In this document: positions 33,481 to 43,246 of the stretch, piece by piece
Layout: each line of letters starts with the position of its first letter
Numbering within the stretch: position 1 is the first letter of the stretch
Position numbers and translations under genes: made by a program
Notes under the pieces: model-generated
Told to the model about the DNA's origin: nothing
The model's input: only the letters and a program-made list of their open reading frames with translations
The model's database searches: none
Assembly (NCBI GenBank): GCA_037176725.1
Contig: JAZBRS010000035.1
Span: forward strand, 47,192,001-47,256,000
Origin: Posidonia oceanica
Lineage: Eukaryota > Streptophyta > Magnoliopsida > Alismatales > Posidoniaceae
Length of the DNA: 64,000 nt
Direction: 5' to 3'

Positions 33481-35123
33481 GACGACGCGCGACAACCCGA
33501 GTAAATGCTACAGCGGAAGATGCGGCCAAAGGACGGGAGGGCTGAGAGAGGGTGTGAGAGCAGAGGGTGGTAGCTGGCTGATCTGATGGAGGGGGAATTT
33601 TGGATTTTGAAAAGGGAGGGAAGGCTGTTGCAGACGTTCGCAGGAGAGGTGAAGAAGGAAGAAGAAGTAGAGGGGAAAGAAGGGAAGGAGGAGGATCGGG
33701 TCAGGTGGGTTGGGCTGGAACTGCAGGAAAAGAAAGGAAAAAAGAAAAGAAAGAAAGGAGGGGAGAAGGTGCAGTGGGCCGGGCCAGACCAAAAGAAAAG
33801 AAAAAGAAAAAATTAGAAAGAAAAGGAAGGAGATGGGAAAAAAAAAAGAAGAAAGAAAAAGAAGAAAGATTAAAATAAAATAAAACAAAATAAGGATTTG
33901 GAAACATTTTAGAGTAGTTGTTTTTAGGTTAAAATTTTTAATTAGGTTTTAATTAGGGTTAAGAGGGGTTTTTGTTTTGTTTTAAGTTTTTATGATTTTT
34001 CTTAAGTTTTCTTTAAATTGTTTTTTTTTAAAGGTTTGTTTTAAATGTTTGTTAAGTTTTTTAATTTATTTTTAAGTTAAGTTTTTCCTCTTTTTCTTTT
34101 TTAATTAAGTCTTTTAAATTGTTTTAAGTTTGTGTTTTTAATTGTTTCTTTAGATTTCTTAATTGATTTTTAATTACTTATCCTAGGTTTTTTAATTGTT
34201 TCTTCTTTCCTAGGATTTGCTTTTGATTGTTGTTATTTTTAAAAGGGTTCTTGCTTTTTGTTTGCTTGGATTATATTCTTCTTTTGTTTCTTTTTTAATA
34301 GCATTTTTCTCTTGTTTGTTTTATATTTTTTGGATTGCATTCTTAGTTTTTAATTGCTTTTTAGTTGGATTTTTCTTTTAATTGTTTGTCCAAGTTTTTT
34401 TAATTATTTCTTAAGGCTTTGATTTGTTTCTCTTTTGTTTTCCTTTTTTTTAATTAGAGTTTTAAAGGTTTAGTGTGGAAGAAAGGAAAAGGAGAGGAAG
34501 AAGAAAAGAAAGAAATGGAGAAAGAAAGAAAGAAAGAGAGAGGAGGGAAGAAATTAAAGATTAGAAAATCAAGAGATAAAATAAAAATAAAATAAAATAC
34601 AGATAAAATAAAGGAAGGAGAGAAGCATAAGGTGGGCCCACTGGAAAGCAAGAAAAGGATAAAGAAGGAAGGAAAAGAAGGAGAAAGAGAAGGAGGATAG
34701 AGAGGAGAGAGAAAAGAACAATTTGGAGAGAGAAATGGATAATTTGGAGAGATGAGGAGGATAAAGGCTTGGAATTGGAGTGGGATTGGATGAGTGTGTG
34801 ACCTAGGGTTTGAAGTGGGATTTTGGAAGGTTTTTTGAAGGGTTTTGGGTCTAGAAAAAAGGGGGGTTTTACCTAGGTTTTCTAGGATTTTTGGGAGTAG
34901 TTTTGGTGGGAGATTCTAAGGATTTTTTGGAGGGTTTTCTAGGTTAGGCAAGATGGGTTTTCTTATGGTTTTGGGTGGTTTTTGGGTTAGAAAATGGGTG
35001 TAATTCTAAGTTTGGTTTTGGGTTTGGTTTTGAAAGGAAGGATGTGGTTTTGGGTTTAGGTTAAGGTTTAGAAGCCACCAGAAGGATTCCACTGATTCAG
35101 CCTGTCAAAATGGGGTGTCTACA

Positions 35124-35394
35124 CATATCAAAAGGCATGTATGCATGGCATGTGCATGTGTGGTGGCATAGTAACTGTGTAGAACAAAGCATTTACCACC
35201 CAAAAGACATGTATAATGCGACAAACAAGTATTTAAGCAAGTATAATGCATAAACAAAGCAAGTAAAGGCAGTGTAAGCAATATAACATACAAACAGGCA
35301 TAAGGCAAGCAGTAAAGTAAAGAAGCAGGCATAAGGCAAGCACAAGCAAAAAACCATGCAAGCGAAAAGCCAAAAAGAAAGCTGGAGTTTGAAA
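35124..35394 (-). mobile_element. Leader of the Tat-like element, PBS-proximal part
   Basis: Continuation of the leader interrupted by LTR-C. Aligns with 59725-59990 (shared CATGGCATGTGCATGTG and GGCATAGTAACTGTGTAGAA). Ends at the PBS. Confidence 0.7.
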
Positions 35395-35412
35395 TCCCCA
35401 GCAGAGTCGCCA
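35395..35412 (-). other. Primer-binding site, tRNA-Arg-like
   Basis: Minus strand TGGCGACTCTGCTGGGGA, five bases after the LTR end GGTTACA. It fits the 3' end of a plant tRNA-Arg plus CCA, which from memory ends CCCCAGTGGAGTCGCCA, at 16 of 18 positions. Ogre/Tat elements are known to use tRNA-Arg. Confidence 0.75.
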
Positions 35413-36324
35413 CTTTCTGTAACCCTTTATCCCCGATACCTCGACGCCGGATCGATCGACATCGGGCCAAAAGAGGGAAAGTGTCACGGATAATGGCGAA
35501 GGAGGAAAACAAAGATAAGACAAAATAGAGTCGCCACCTAGTCTATTATCGGAAAGACGAGGAAAACTTTAGAAAACATAAAAAACATGTAGATGAATGC
35601 AATGCTATGAAAAATGTATGACTTGTGCCAAGGACGAGGGCAAAATGGTCATTACGAGTTCAAAGAAAGGGTAAGGACTCCTATTACGTGCGGGAAAGGT
35701 GTTAGGCACCTCCGACACGCCCAAGGAATCAGTCTTTCTTGGCTAATCGCTCGCATTTGCAGGAATTTCAGCAACGATTGCCTCTAATTGTACGCCCAAG
35801 GGGCGATAGATGCTATGCCATGCTATGAATGCTTTAATGCCTAAATGCCTGAATGCCATGCATGGGAAATTAAACGTGCAGCCTATGTGCTCAGCAGCGC
35901 TGCCTGTGTTCCGAACCGAGCGAATCCTGGTTCGTGAGAACTCCAGAGAGTAAGCATCACTGCCCTAATGCAAATGCAGGCGATAAAGTAAAACACCGAT
36001 AAAACCACATAATGCAAGTACGACATGCAAAGGGGAATGGAAACAAGGGTGGAAAAGCCAAATAAAACCACACAATGCGAGTATAAAACAAGCAAAGGGG
36101 AGAGAAGACGGATTCGATAAACCAAGTAAAAACCACACGATGCAAGTATATGACATGCAAAGGGGAAAGAAAATCGACGTGGAAAACCACAGGAAAGCAG
36201 GCGATGCATGGCGTAAAATTGAAAACAAGGGTCCGGCAGCATGCATGGGTGTCAAGGCATGTGTCGGAGGCAATAATGCGGAAAGCGGCAAGCGAAATGA
36301 AATCGGCGCTTTAAAACAGTGTTC

Positions 36325-37760
36325 AACCAACTGTAAGTGTTGGACACAGCAGTGACTTGCGTCCAATGTTGGACGCAGGACCCGACAGCGTCCAACAAAG
36401 ACAGATGGGAGACAGTAGAAAAAACATGTAGCTCGAAAAACATGCATTCTAGATGTATGAATGCGATGCAAATACATTGAAGCAGTAGAAGACATGTATA
36501 TCACGCAAAGCAATTAAGGTAAATAGCCAAAGGAAAATATTAAGGGCATGGTGCAAGCATGGAACATGATTTAAGCAAAGCAGAGTGTTGGACGTTAGAA
36601 TACACAGCGTCTAACAGAGGACACTAGAGTACTCTGCGTCCAACACAGCGCAGACAGAAGCATAAAGAAATGCATGTAAACTGATAAAGAGAACATTAAG
36701 GCATGCATTTAAGGTGCTGTAAATAGGCTAGGTTTAAGCATGCATACATGGACCATGTAAAAATCCAAAAAGAAAATCATTTGCTAAGCATGCATGAGGA
36801 AAAACACAGCCTATGTGTAGGACGCAAGCACCACCTACGTCCTATGTAGGATGCCAGCAGTACCTACGTCCAACACAAAGGAAGGCAGAAGCATGGAGAA
36901 ACCTGCATAAACCCCTGATAAAAGCCATGAAAACTTGACAACAGTTGCCACGAGGGCTAAGAACAAATATGCAAGCATGGATCAAGTAGGCATGAGAGAT
37001 AACAGCATCATGTAAGCAGTTAAGCAGGAGTAGCTAAACAGAGGCATAGGACGCAAAGTACATCTACGTCCAACATAGGATGCAGAGTACATCTGCGTCC
37101 AACATAGGACGCAGAGTGTATCTGCGTCCAACACAGAAGAGAGGCATATCAAGCTACAAGAAAGAACTGAGCTCAGAGACCACTTAAATACGCATGCAAG
37201 CTGTTGAAAGCAGGCTAAACCAAGGCATGCAACATAGATCAAGCAAGTATTCCATATAGAACATTTTAAGAAGCATGTATAAGGAAATAAGGGAACAAAA
37301 ACCCATGCAAACCAACATGCAACTTGAAAAGAGACTTGCAAACTTGAAAGGTAGTTGCCATAGAGGCTAGACACCACTAAACATGCATGGAGCAAGTATT
37401 TAACTCAAGAGGAAGCAGCACTCAAGCATGGCAGCAAGTGTAAACACACAAATCAATAGGACGCTGGACACACCAGCGTCCAACGTTGGACGCAGTGTAC
37501 TCCAGCGTCCAACAAAGGGAAACAGCATGATGATCTGAAGCAAGAAACAAAGATCCAAACTAGGATCAAAACCTGATATTAAACATACCATGGCATCTAT
37601 AAACATAAGGGAAAGCATGTAAAGTAAACTCACAGAGAAGCAACTAAGCCATAGCAACATGGAAGCGAAAATAAAGCAGAATAAAATAAAAGACCTGTAG
37701 AGTTGTTGGACGCTGCCTCAAGGCGCCTCCAACGTTGGACGCACCAGCATGTGGTTCCTG
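36325..37760 (-). repeat. Double-hairpin module array in LTR-B
   Basis: Modules start near 36337, 36585, 36812, 37046, 37458 and 37708. The module at 36585-36646 (62 bp) has outer arms GTGTTGGAC and GTCCAACAC. At 37458 the arms are GGACGCTGG and CCAGCGTCC followed by GTTGGACGC...GCGTCCAAC. Spacing is about 230-410 bp. Confidence 0.7.
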
Positions 37761-37861
37761 GCCAAGATCAGTGGCTAAATCGGCCAAAAATCCCAAACTA
37801 ACTTGCTAGGAAGCAAGAGTGAATGACGACGAGCATGTCTATGTGCTCGGTGCCAGAAATG

Positions 37862-37885
37862 GGTGGGTGGATTGCTCCACCCACC
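37862..37885. other. Perfect 10-bp hairpin with TTGC loop
   Basis: GGTGGGTGGA-TTGC-TCCACCCACC. LTR-A keeps the loop and right arm (TTGCTCCACCCACC, 17187-17200) with a decayed left arm. Confidence 0.7.
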
Positions 37886-38519
37886 TCCTCCTCCTCGCGG
37901 CCGGTGACCGAGGCTATTCCAGCCAACCAAGGGGATGTGTGTGCGTGCAAACTAGCCTATCATGCTACCACATGCACGTACAAATTAAAAGTGAAGAGAA
38001 GCCTACCCGGTTGCGGCTCGTGTGGCTGTTTGCAGTCCTCATCGGCACTGTGGAAGAAGGCGGCAGGCGAACTCCGGCGAGCTCTCTGGGCGCGAGGAAG
38101 GCAGGGGAACTTGGCTGAAGGCTCGGGAGTATTCGTGGGAGCTCACTCGAGGTCGCACAAGCTCTGGTTTCTCTGGAAAATGTGTGGGCAAGTGTGGCCA
38201 AGTGTGGTAATGGCTGGAGGTGATGGGTTGGGTTGGTTTTGAGTGGTCAAGCATGCAATAGTGGTTCTGGTGGAAGGGTAAGGTGGAGAGGAGATCGTGG
38301 GATCGTGGAGGCATGGGTGCGAGGTCGTGGGAGGTGTCAGACGGCATGGGTGGCCGTTTGCGCGGGAGGAGGATTGTGGGGGTGGCCAAGACTTGGCTGG
38401 GCATTTCTGGGGTAAGGCATCGATTCGTGGGCCAAGCTAGGTGGCTGGGCGATCCGTGGGAAGCGGTGGTAGAGGCAGAGAATGGCCCTGAGCACGGCGG
38501 AGGGCGGCCAAAGGGGCTG

Positions 38520-38625
38520 TTGCGACCAACGCGTTGGACGCTAACATGCAGTGCGTCCAACGTTGGACACTAGCACATTTAGCGTCCAACGTTGGACGCT
38601 GGCACAGCCAGCGTCTAACGTCCCA
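38520..38625. repeat. Three back-to-back GGACGC hairpins with palindromic joints
   Basis: Near the LTR-B start, TTGGACGC...GCGTCCAA arms occur three times in about 100 bp. The joint AGCGTCCAACGTTGGACGCT (38580-38599) is a perfect 20-bp palindrome. Confidence 0.75.
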
Positions 38626-38820
38626 AGGTTGGTTTAAAGGCTGTTTTTGGTATTTTGGCCTTGGTTAAGTGTGGGCTAAGGCCTAGGAGGGCTTGGGTGA
38701 ATGTTTTGGGAGGTTTTAGGTGAGGTTTAGGAAGGTTTGAGAGAGAGAGTCATCCTAGAGTTCGAGCGAGCTTCCGAGAGGATCCACCATCTTCCAGGTA
38801 GTCAAAATGGGGTGTCAATA

Positions 38821-40178
38821 GCTGCCAGCTCCAATGAGGTTGTAGGTAAGCCAGCAGGGAAGGAAATTGTCAAGGATTGATACTGGGTTGATGATGGAGA
38901 AGTCCCTGGCTGAGGTCTCGCTAACAAACAGATAGGAGACTGAGCTCGGGATCACGTGGCGGATTGCGTAGTGGTGCGCTCCGACTTTGCGGTCAGCCGT
39001 ATCATGTGAATTGCTGACTCGAAACTGGTGAGAGCCGACTGATACAAGCACGCAGGAAAAGGCTTAGAGATATGGTGAATCAAGGAGGAAGGGTCCACTA
39101 CTGGTGTGGCAGGCTGAGAACGGAAGATACATTGGATTCCTGTAGGCCTAGCGCCTCCCCAGTTCGAGTGTGGAGGCAAGGGCTGGTTGACTATGTTGGG
39201 ATGCTGAGGTGCAGGGACAGGTGTAGGTGCAGATGGTGGCATTGGAGTGGAGGTTGCCTCCTAAGTGTCGATAATGATGACCTTGTGGTCAATCAAATCT
39301 TGAATTGCATTCCGCAATGAAAAACAGCTGTCAATTGAGTGCCCCGCGGCTCGATGGAAACTGCAATAGAGGTTTGTGTTGTACCAATGCGGAAGGGGAC
39401 TCAGAGGTGGACGAACCTCGGGAAGCCTCAAGAGTGACGCTACCTTGGGAAAGACGACACTCAAAGGTTCAACCAAAGGAGTGTAGTTGTGCAGAGCGCA
39501 CGGAGGCCATCTTTGCCCCTGGCGTCCTTGCCCGACCGGTGGGGCAGGATACACCGGTTGGGTGGTGGGAGTGATTTGTGGTGTGTGTGTCCTAGGTGTT
39601 GGAGCATATACCACCTGACTTGGACCAGGCTGACCCACCATATTGATTGGTGTAGCAAGAGATCTAACATATGCAACAGAGGGCTTTGGAGGATCTCTCC
39701 TCCTGGGGTTGTTGTTGCCGCTATTGTTATTACTGCTACTGCCACTGTTGTGATTGTGAGTGGTGGCTTGCTTGGCAAATGTAGTGAGTGTAGGAAAGCT
39801 ACCACTACAGAGTGAGCCTTCCACACAGGCGCCTGCCCGAATCAAAGATGAAAAGGTGGTAATAGGCTGAATACTCAATAGGGCCCCTGTGTCTAGCTGC
39901 ACACCTCAATTAATAATTTCGATAGACTCCTCGTCGGAGGGCCTATCTCGGACTTGCGAGGCGAGGGTGTGCCATCGGCCAACGTACTCCCCAAATGGCT
40001 CGTAGGGTCTCTGTCTAGTGGCGATAAGATCCTCGCGCTTTGGGATCAAGTCGAGGTTGAACGAGTACTGATCCAAGAATGCCTGGCTAAGGTCGTCCCA
40101 TGTCTTGATCGCAGCCATGTCAAGTGAGGTGAACTACTTGAGCGCTAGGCCGGTCAGACTTTTCTGGAATAGCCAGAT
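38821..40178 (-). pseudogene. Second Tat-like gag fragment (gag-2)
   Basis: Minus-strand 40118-39906 carries FLDQYSFNLDLIPKREDL and FGEYVGRWHTLASQVRDRP; 39902-39261 carries a poly-Asn/Ser stretch and the zinc-finger-like CSFHRAAGHSIDSC, then LRNAIQDLIDHKV; 39242-38952 continues into the linker (RSQPATPVVDPSSLIHHISK). It is collinear with gag-1 but diverged. Its 5' side is cut at about 40178 and its 3' side ends at LTR-B, so it is a remnant of another element into which LTR-B's element inserted, or a rearrangement product. Confidence 0.75.
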
Positions 40179-40521
40179 CAGGCAGCCACCGAAGTGCATT
40201 GCACTGCCACGGACAACCACCCTATGGAGGAGTCTGCTCGTCCCGGCATCCTCCCACCTGAAGGAGCCTCAAAAGCTAACCCCACCTAGGAAAGCTGCTA
40301 ACCCCACCTGGGCAAGCTGTCCCTTCTCTGAGGACAAACCATAGGGTACGCTCTATCGGCATCCTAGCTCAGTGTTCAGACCTTCAGAGGCACCTCCTCC
40401 TAGGCTCCGACAGCACCCACAGGTCTCGGTACCCGTAACAACCAGGGTATCACGCCCAGCTACGCAGGAGTATCATACCTCCCGTGTCTGCTGCTACGAT
40501 ACCACTAGGTATGGACGGTAT
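40179..40521. other. Unrecognised GC-rich spacer
   Basis: About 340 bp between gag-2 and LTR-F. Contains a short duplication (AAAGCTGCTAACCCCACCT-like, 40270-40320). No homology recognised. Confidence 0.4.
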
Positions 40522-40659
40522 TGTAGATATCCCATTTTTGTATTTCCAAGAGTTCATTAAGGATAGGAAACCTTAAGGCTCCCTAAATCATATAACTAGG
40601 ATCTTATAGCACATTTTCCATATTTTCCATGATTTACCTAAAAACATTACATGGTTTTA

Positions 40660-40915
40660 CTTGATTCAAGGTCGTTAGCTGTGGCAGAGCTGACACACTC
40701 AAACTAGTGGCAAGTTTGAGTACCTTGAACACTTTTCTCAGTATAAGTCTGTTAGCTGTGGTAGAGCTAATACTCTTATTTTACTCAAACTAGTGACAAG
40801 TTTGAGTCCCTTTAACATTATTTAATGCGAGTTTATTAGTTGTGGTAAAGTTAATACTCTCGTTGCACTCAAATTAGTGGCAGATTTGAGTATTTTAATG
40901 TTAAATGAAATGTTT
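40660..40915. repeat. ~85-bp repeat, three copies, LTR-F
   Basis: Each copy has GTTAGCTGTGG(C/T)AGAGCT followed by ACTCAAACTAGTG(A/G)CAAG and TTTGAGT. LTR-E retains only one clear copy (63590-63650). Confidence 0.7.
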
Positions 40916-41289
40916 TTTACGATTTCATGGAATTTCTGAAGTTTTTCTGGGCTTTTAACGAGTCTTTGCGGATTAATATAAAAGACAGGGGGAAAAATGA
41001 AAAAGACCAACTCATTACCTCCCTATGCGGCGACACTTCTTGTTGCCAGTGACACTAGCGACTAGTTGAGTGTCGTCGCCACTTTAGCATGCGACGAGCA
41101 TCCTACCACTCTCTCTAAACATATTTTGTCATCTTGGGCTTTAATATAAAATATGGGATTTTTAAAAAATATTCTAACATTTTTCCCATAATTATTATTA
41201 TTTCTACAATTTTTCGAGCATTTAAATATATGGTATATCATATATATCATGGCAACCAAGTTTCTAGAAAATTCTAGAAATATGTGGAT

Positions 41290-41640
41290 ATCTGCCGCTG
41301 GGCGCCTCTCGCAGCGGTGATTAGCTTACGTTGACTTTATCTTATCCGATCAACAATCCTCTACGTCATTTCCACATCATTAAAAACAAAATATTTGTAG
41401 CTTGGAGCCATTATTACCGGCGACTAGCTTGCGTGGATTATCTCCTTATTCGATTAGCGATCCTCCACATCATTTCCACGTCATTAAAAACGAAATATCT
41501 ATGGCTCGGTGCCTTTGCTATTGGCGACTAGCTGACGTGGACTTTTGTTGTTATCCGATGAGCGAGCCTCCATGTCATTTCCACGTCATTAAAACAGGAT
41601 ATTTATGCCTGTCGCTTGTTCATGCGGCGACTAATAAAAA
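41290..41640. repeat. ~105-bp repeat, three copies, LTR-F
   Basis: TCCAC(A/G)TCATTAAAA recurs at 41371, 41475 and 41580, each preceded by a GCGACTAG...TATCCGAT...CC(T/A)C segment. Confidence 0.75.
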
Positions 41641-41706
41641 TCTGATTTTTTATTTTAAATTCGTCTCTAGAAGCTTCCACTGATCTTATTTGCTGCCCCA
41701 AAATTC

Positions 41707-41714
41707 TATAAATA
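41707..41714 (+). promoter_or_regulatory. TATA box of LTR-F
   Basis: TATAAATA in a CT-rich/GC context, about 640 bp before the LTR end. LTR-E has TATAAAAAGG at the corresponding place on the minus strand, so the position is conserved. Confidence 0.6.
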
Positions 41715-42350
41715 AGCCCCGAGAGCTAGAGCTCAAGGGGAGGCACTTCTAAAAGTCAAGAGGCATTTCTGAGAATCAGGGAGATTTTCCAGACTGAGAG
41801 AGAACTTTTTAGAAAGAGTGAGAGAGAGAGATCCTGAGTGATACATAGCCCTCTACTCGGTCCCATTCCTGTGTGAGATCCCAGAGATCCATAGCCTAGC
41901 CGGAGGTCTGTCCGTGCCTCCACTTTCTCATCCATGCCACTAGCATACAAGTGAAGGGAGTATTTCATTCTCATCTCTATTTTTTATTACATTATTGCAT
42001 TCCTTAGATAGGCCCCATAGCATATGCATGCGGAGAACCACCCCCCGGTTAGTATTAGATTCATTTATTTATGTTATTCCATACTTTTCTGATATCGTTT
42101 ACTACACGCCCAGACTTACCTTGATCTGTTCAATTTGTTTTGAAGGAAAAGAATAAGTCACGTAGCACGAGGACGCTGCTAGAAAGTATCCTGCCGCTGA
42201 TCCGGTGAGCCAAGGACCCATATCCATCTACATCCCCCGCAGGCACCTTGTCAGCCGACACTGCAAATCGACAAGTGGCGATCACATCTGACGACGACGT
42301 ACGTGGAAGAGCCGACGTCATTTCATCAACACCCCAAATCCACATCTACA

Positions 42351-43246
42351 AAAAAATTGACGATCACGGTGGAATCGGCTTGAGCCAACCCTCCGTGTTA
42401 CGTGAGCATCTCCTTCCCTTCTTCATTTATTTTCTTAGATCTAGGTGTTGTTTTCGATTTGGTGGTCATACGTATAGGGTTTCATGACACCCATACCTTC
42501 CATCGGGTTTTAGTCTGACATTAGAAGGACCTCACATCTAGTCGTCTCTGCTTAAGGCGCCGAGTCTCGTTAGCACTTAGAGGCAACGACTTAATTCAGC
42601 ACCTATAGCACGAACGACCAGATCGGTTCTCATCTGACGTTAGATAGCTTCATTTCTAGCCACCAGTATATGCGGCGCCGAGTCTCGTTAGCACTTAGAG
42701 GCAATGACTCAATTCGACGCCTATCTTACAGGCGACCAGATCTGGATATGATTTCCGTTGCAGGTCATTTGTTTTTTTCTCTGTTTGCGTTGTTTTTAGA
42801 TCTGCAGTAGTAAAATAAACAATAATATCCTGTCCACCTGTTCCCTTTTAGTTTTTTAACGGTTTTTAGGTCTGTTTGTGTTCACCACTTGGGTGGAAAC
42901 TATTTTTCTGATATTAGAGTTAAAGTTCATTGAGGGAATCTCTCTCTAACTATAACAATCAAGTCGAGTGAACCGGACCAATGCAAGTCACTCTCCCATA
43001 CTCTGTGTTTGATTGTGATAGTTAGATTGAGAACTCATAGTGTCCTAAAATTTTGTTATTAACTCCTTTCTTCTCCCTGAGTCAATAATAGCCCTTAGTA
43101 GATACTTGATACTCTAGTATTTTGTGTTTATTTATCGCTTTGTGGTTTGTTAGGATACGACCTTAAGGACAGAATCCTGGGTTGTAGGCCTCTCTTTAGA
43201 GAGACAAACCCACCGCCTAGGCCCTCTTGGTGGACCCTAATGAAGG
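42351..43246 (+). mobile_element. Leader of the F element, first part
   Basis: Non-coding. A 118-bp unit is duplicated (GGCGCCGAGTCTCGTTAGCA starts at 42556 and 42674). Solo LTR-S interrupts the leader at 43247. Confidence 0.65.
42358..42375 (+). other. Candidate primer-binding site of the F element
   Basis: TGACGATCACGGTGGAAT lies seven bases after the LTR end. The first ten bases match the LTR-internal TGGCGATCAC box except for one G-to-A difference. The tRNA was not identified. Confidence 0.4.

Larger units (their letters stand above)
29452..35123 (-). mobile_element. LTR-C, 5.7-kb solo LTR with TSD CATAT
   Basis: Flanked by CATAT at 29447-29451 and 35124-35128. On the minus strand it starts TGTAGACACCCCATTTTG and ends GGGATTACTACA. 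The host leader reads straight through when the LTR and one CATAT are removed, as judged against the uninterrupted homologue at 59690-59770. It contains the PBS-like box (29615-29623) and the conserved GGTGTTAGACAC block near 29805, two tandem-repeat regions, a GC-rich segment (32190-33480), a purine-rich block (33570-33880) and T-rich DNA (33900-34450). It lacks the double-hairpin modules. No internal element sequence, hence solo. Confidence 0.85.
35418..38820 (-). mobile_element. LTR-B, Tat/Ogre-like, 5'-type LTR
   Basis: Left edge TGTAACC is five bases from the PBS, so on the minus strand this is a 5' LTR feeding into the leader and gag-1. Right edge reads AAAATGGGGTGTCAATA at 38804-38820, a decayed form of the GGGGTGTCTACA end. 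It carries the PBS-like box (35528-35536), the GGTGTTAGGCACC block (near 35698), at least six double-hairpin modules (36325-37760), the hairpin at 37862-37885, a GC-rich segment, and three close hairpins at 38520-38625. Its termini differ from LTR-A, so the two do not form an obvious pair. Gag-2 abuts its right edge. Confidence 0.75.
40522..42350 (+). mobile_element. LTR-F, 5' LTR of a plus-strand gypsy element
   Basis: Starts TGTAGATATCCCATTTTTG and ends CCACATCTACA; the terminal 7 bp (TGTAGAT/ATCTACA) are perfect inverted repeats. It is 1829 bp and is homologous along its length to LTR-E (62181-63792), which lies on the other strand. It has a TATA box (41707), a PBS-like box (42276-42285), and two blocks of internal tandem repeats. 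Gag follows downstream on the plus strand. Confidence 0.8.

Noticed and set aside
35965..36513. 182-codon minus-strand frame in LTR-B
   Set aside because: Cys/Leu/His-rich translation of repeated CATGCAAA-type sequence inside an LTR; similar frames at 30055 and 60728 come from the same repeat in other LTRs.
38039..38560. 173-codon minus-strand frame
   Set aside because: Within the GC-rich segment of LTR-B; no homology recognised and no conserved counterpart in LTR-A.
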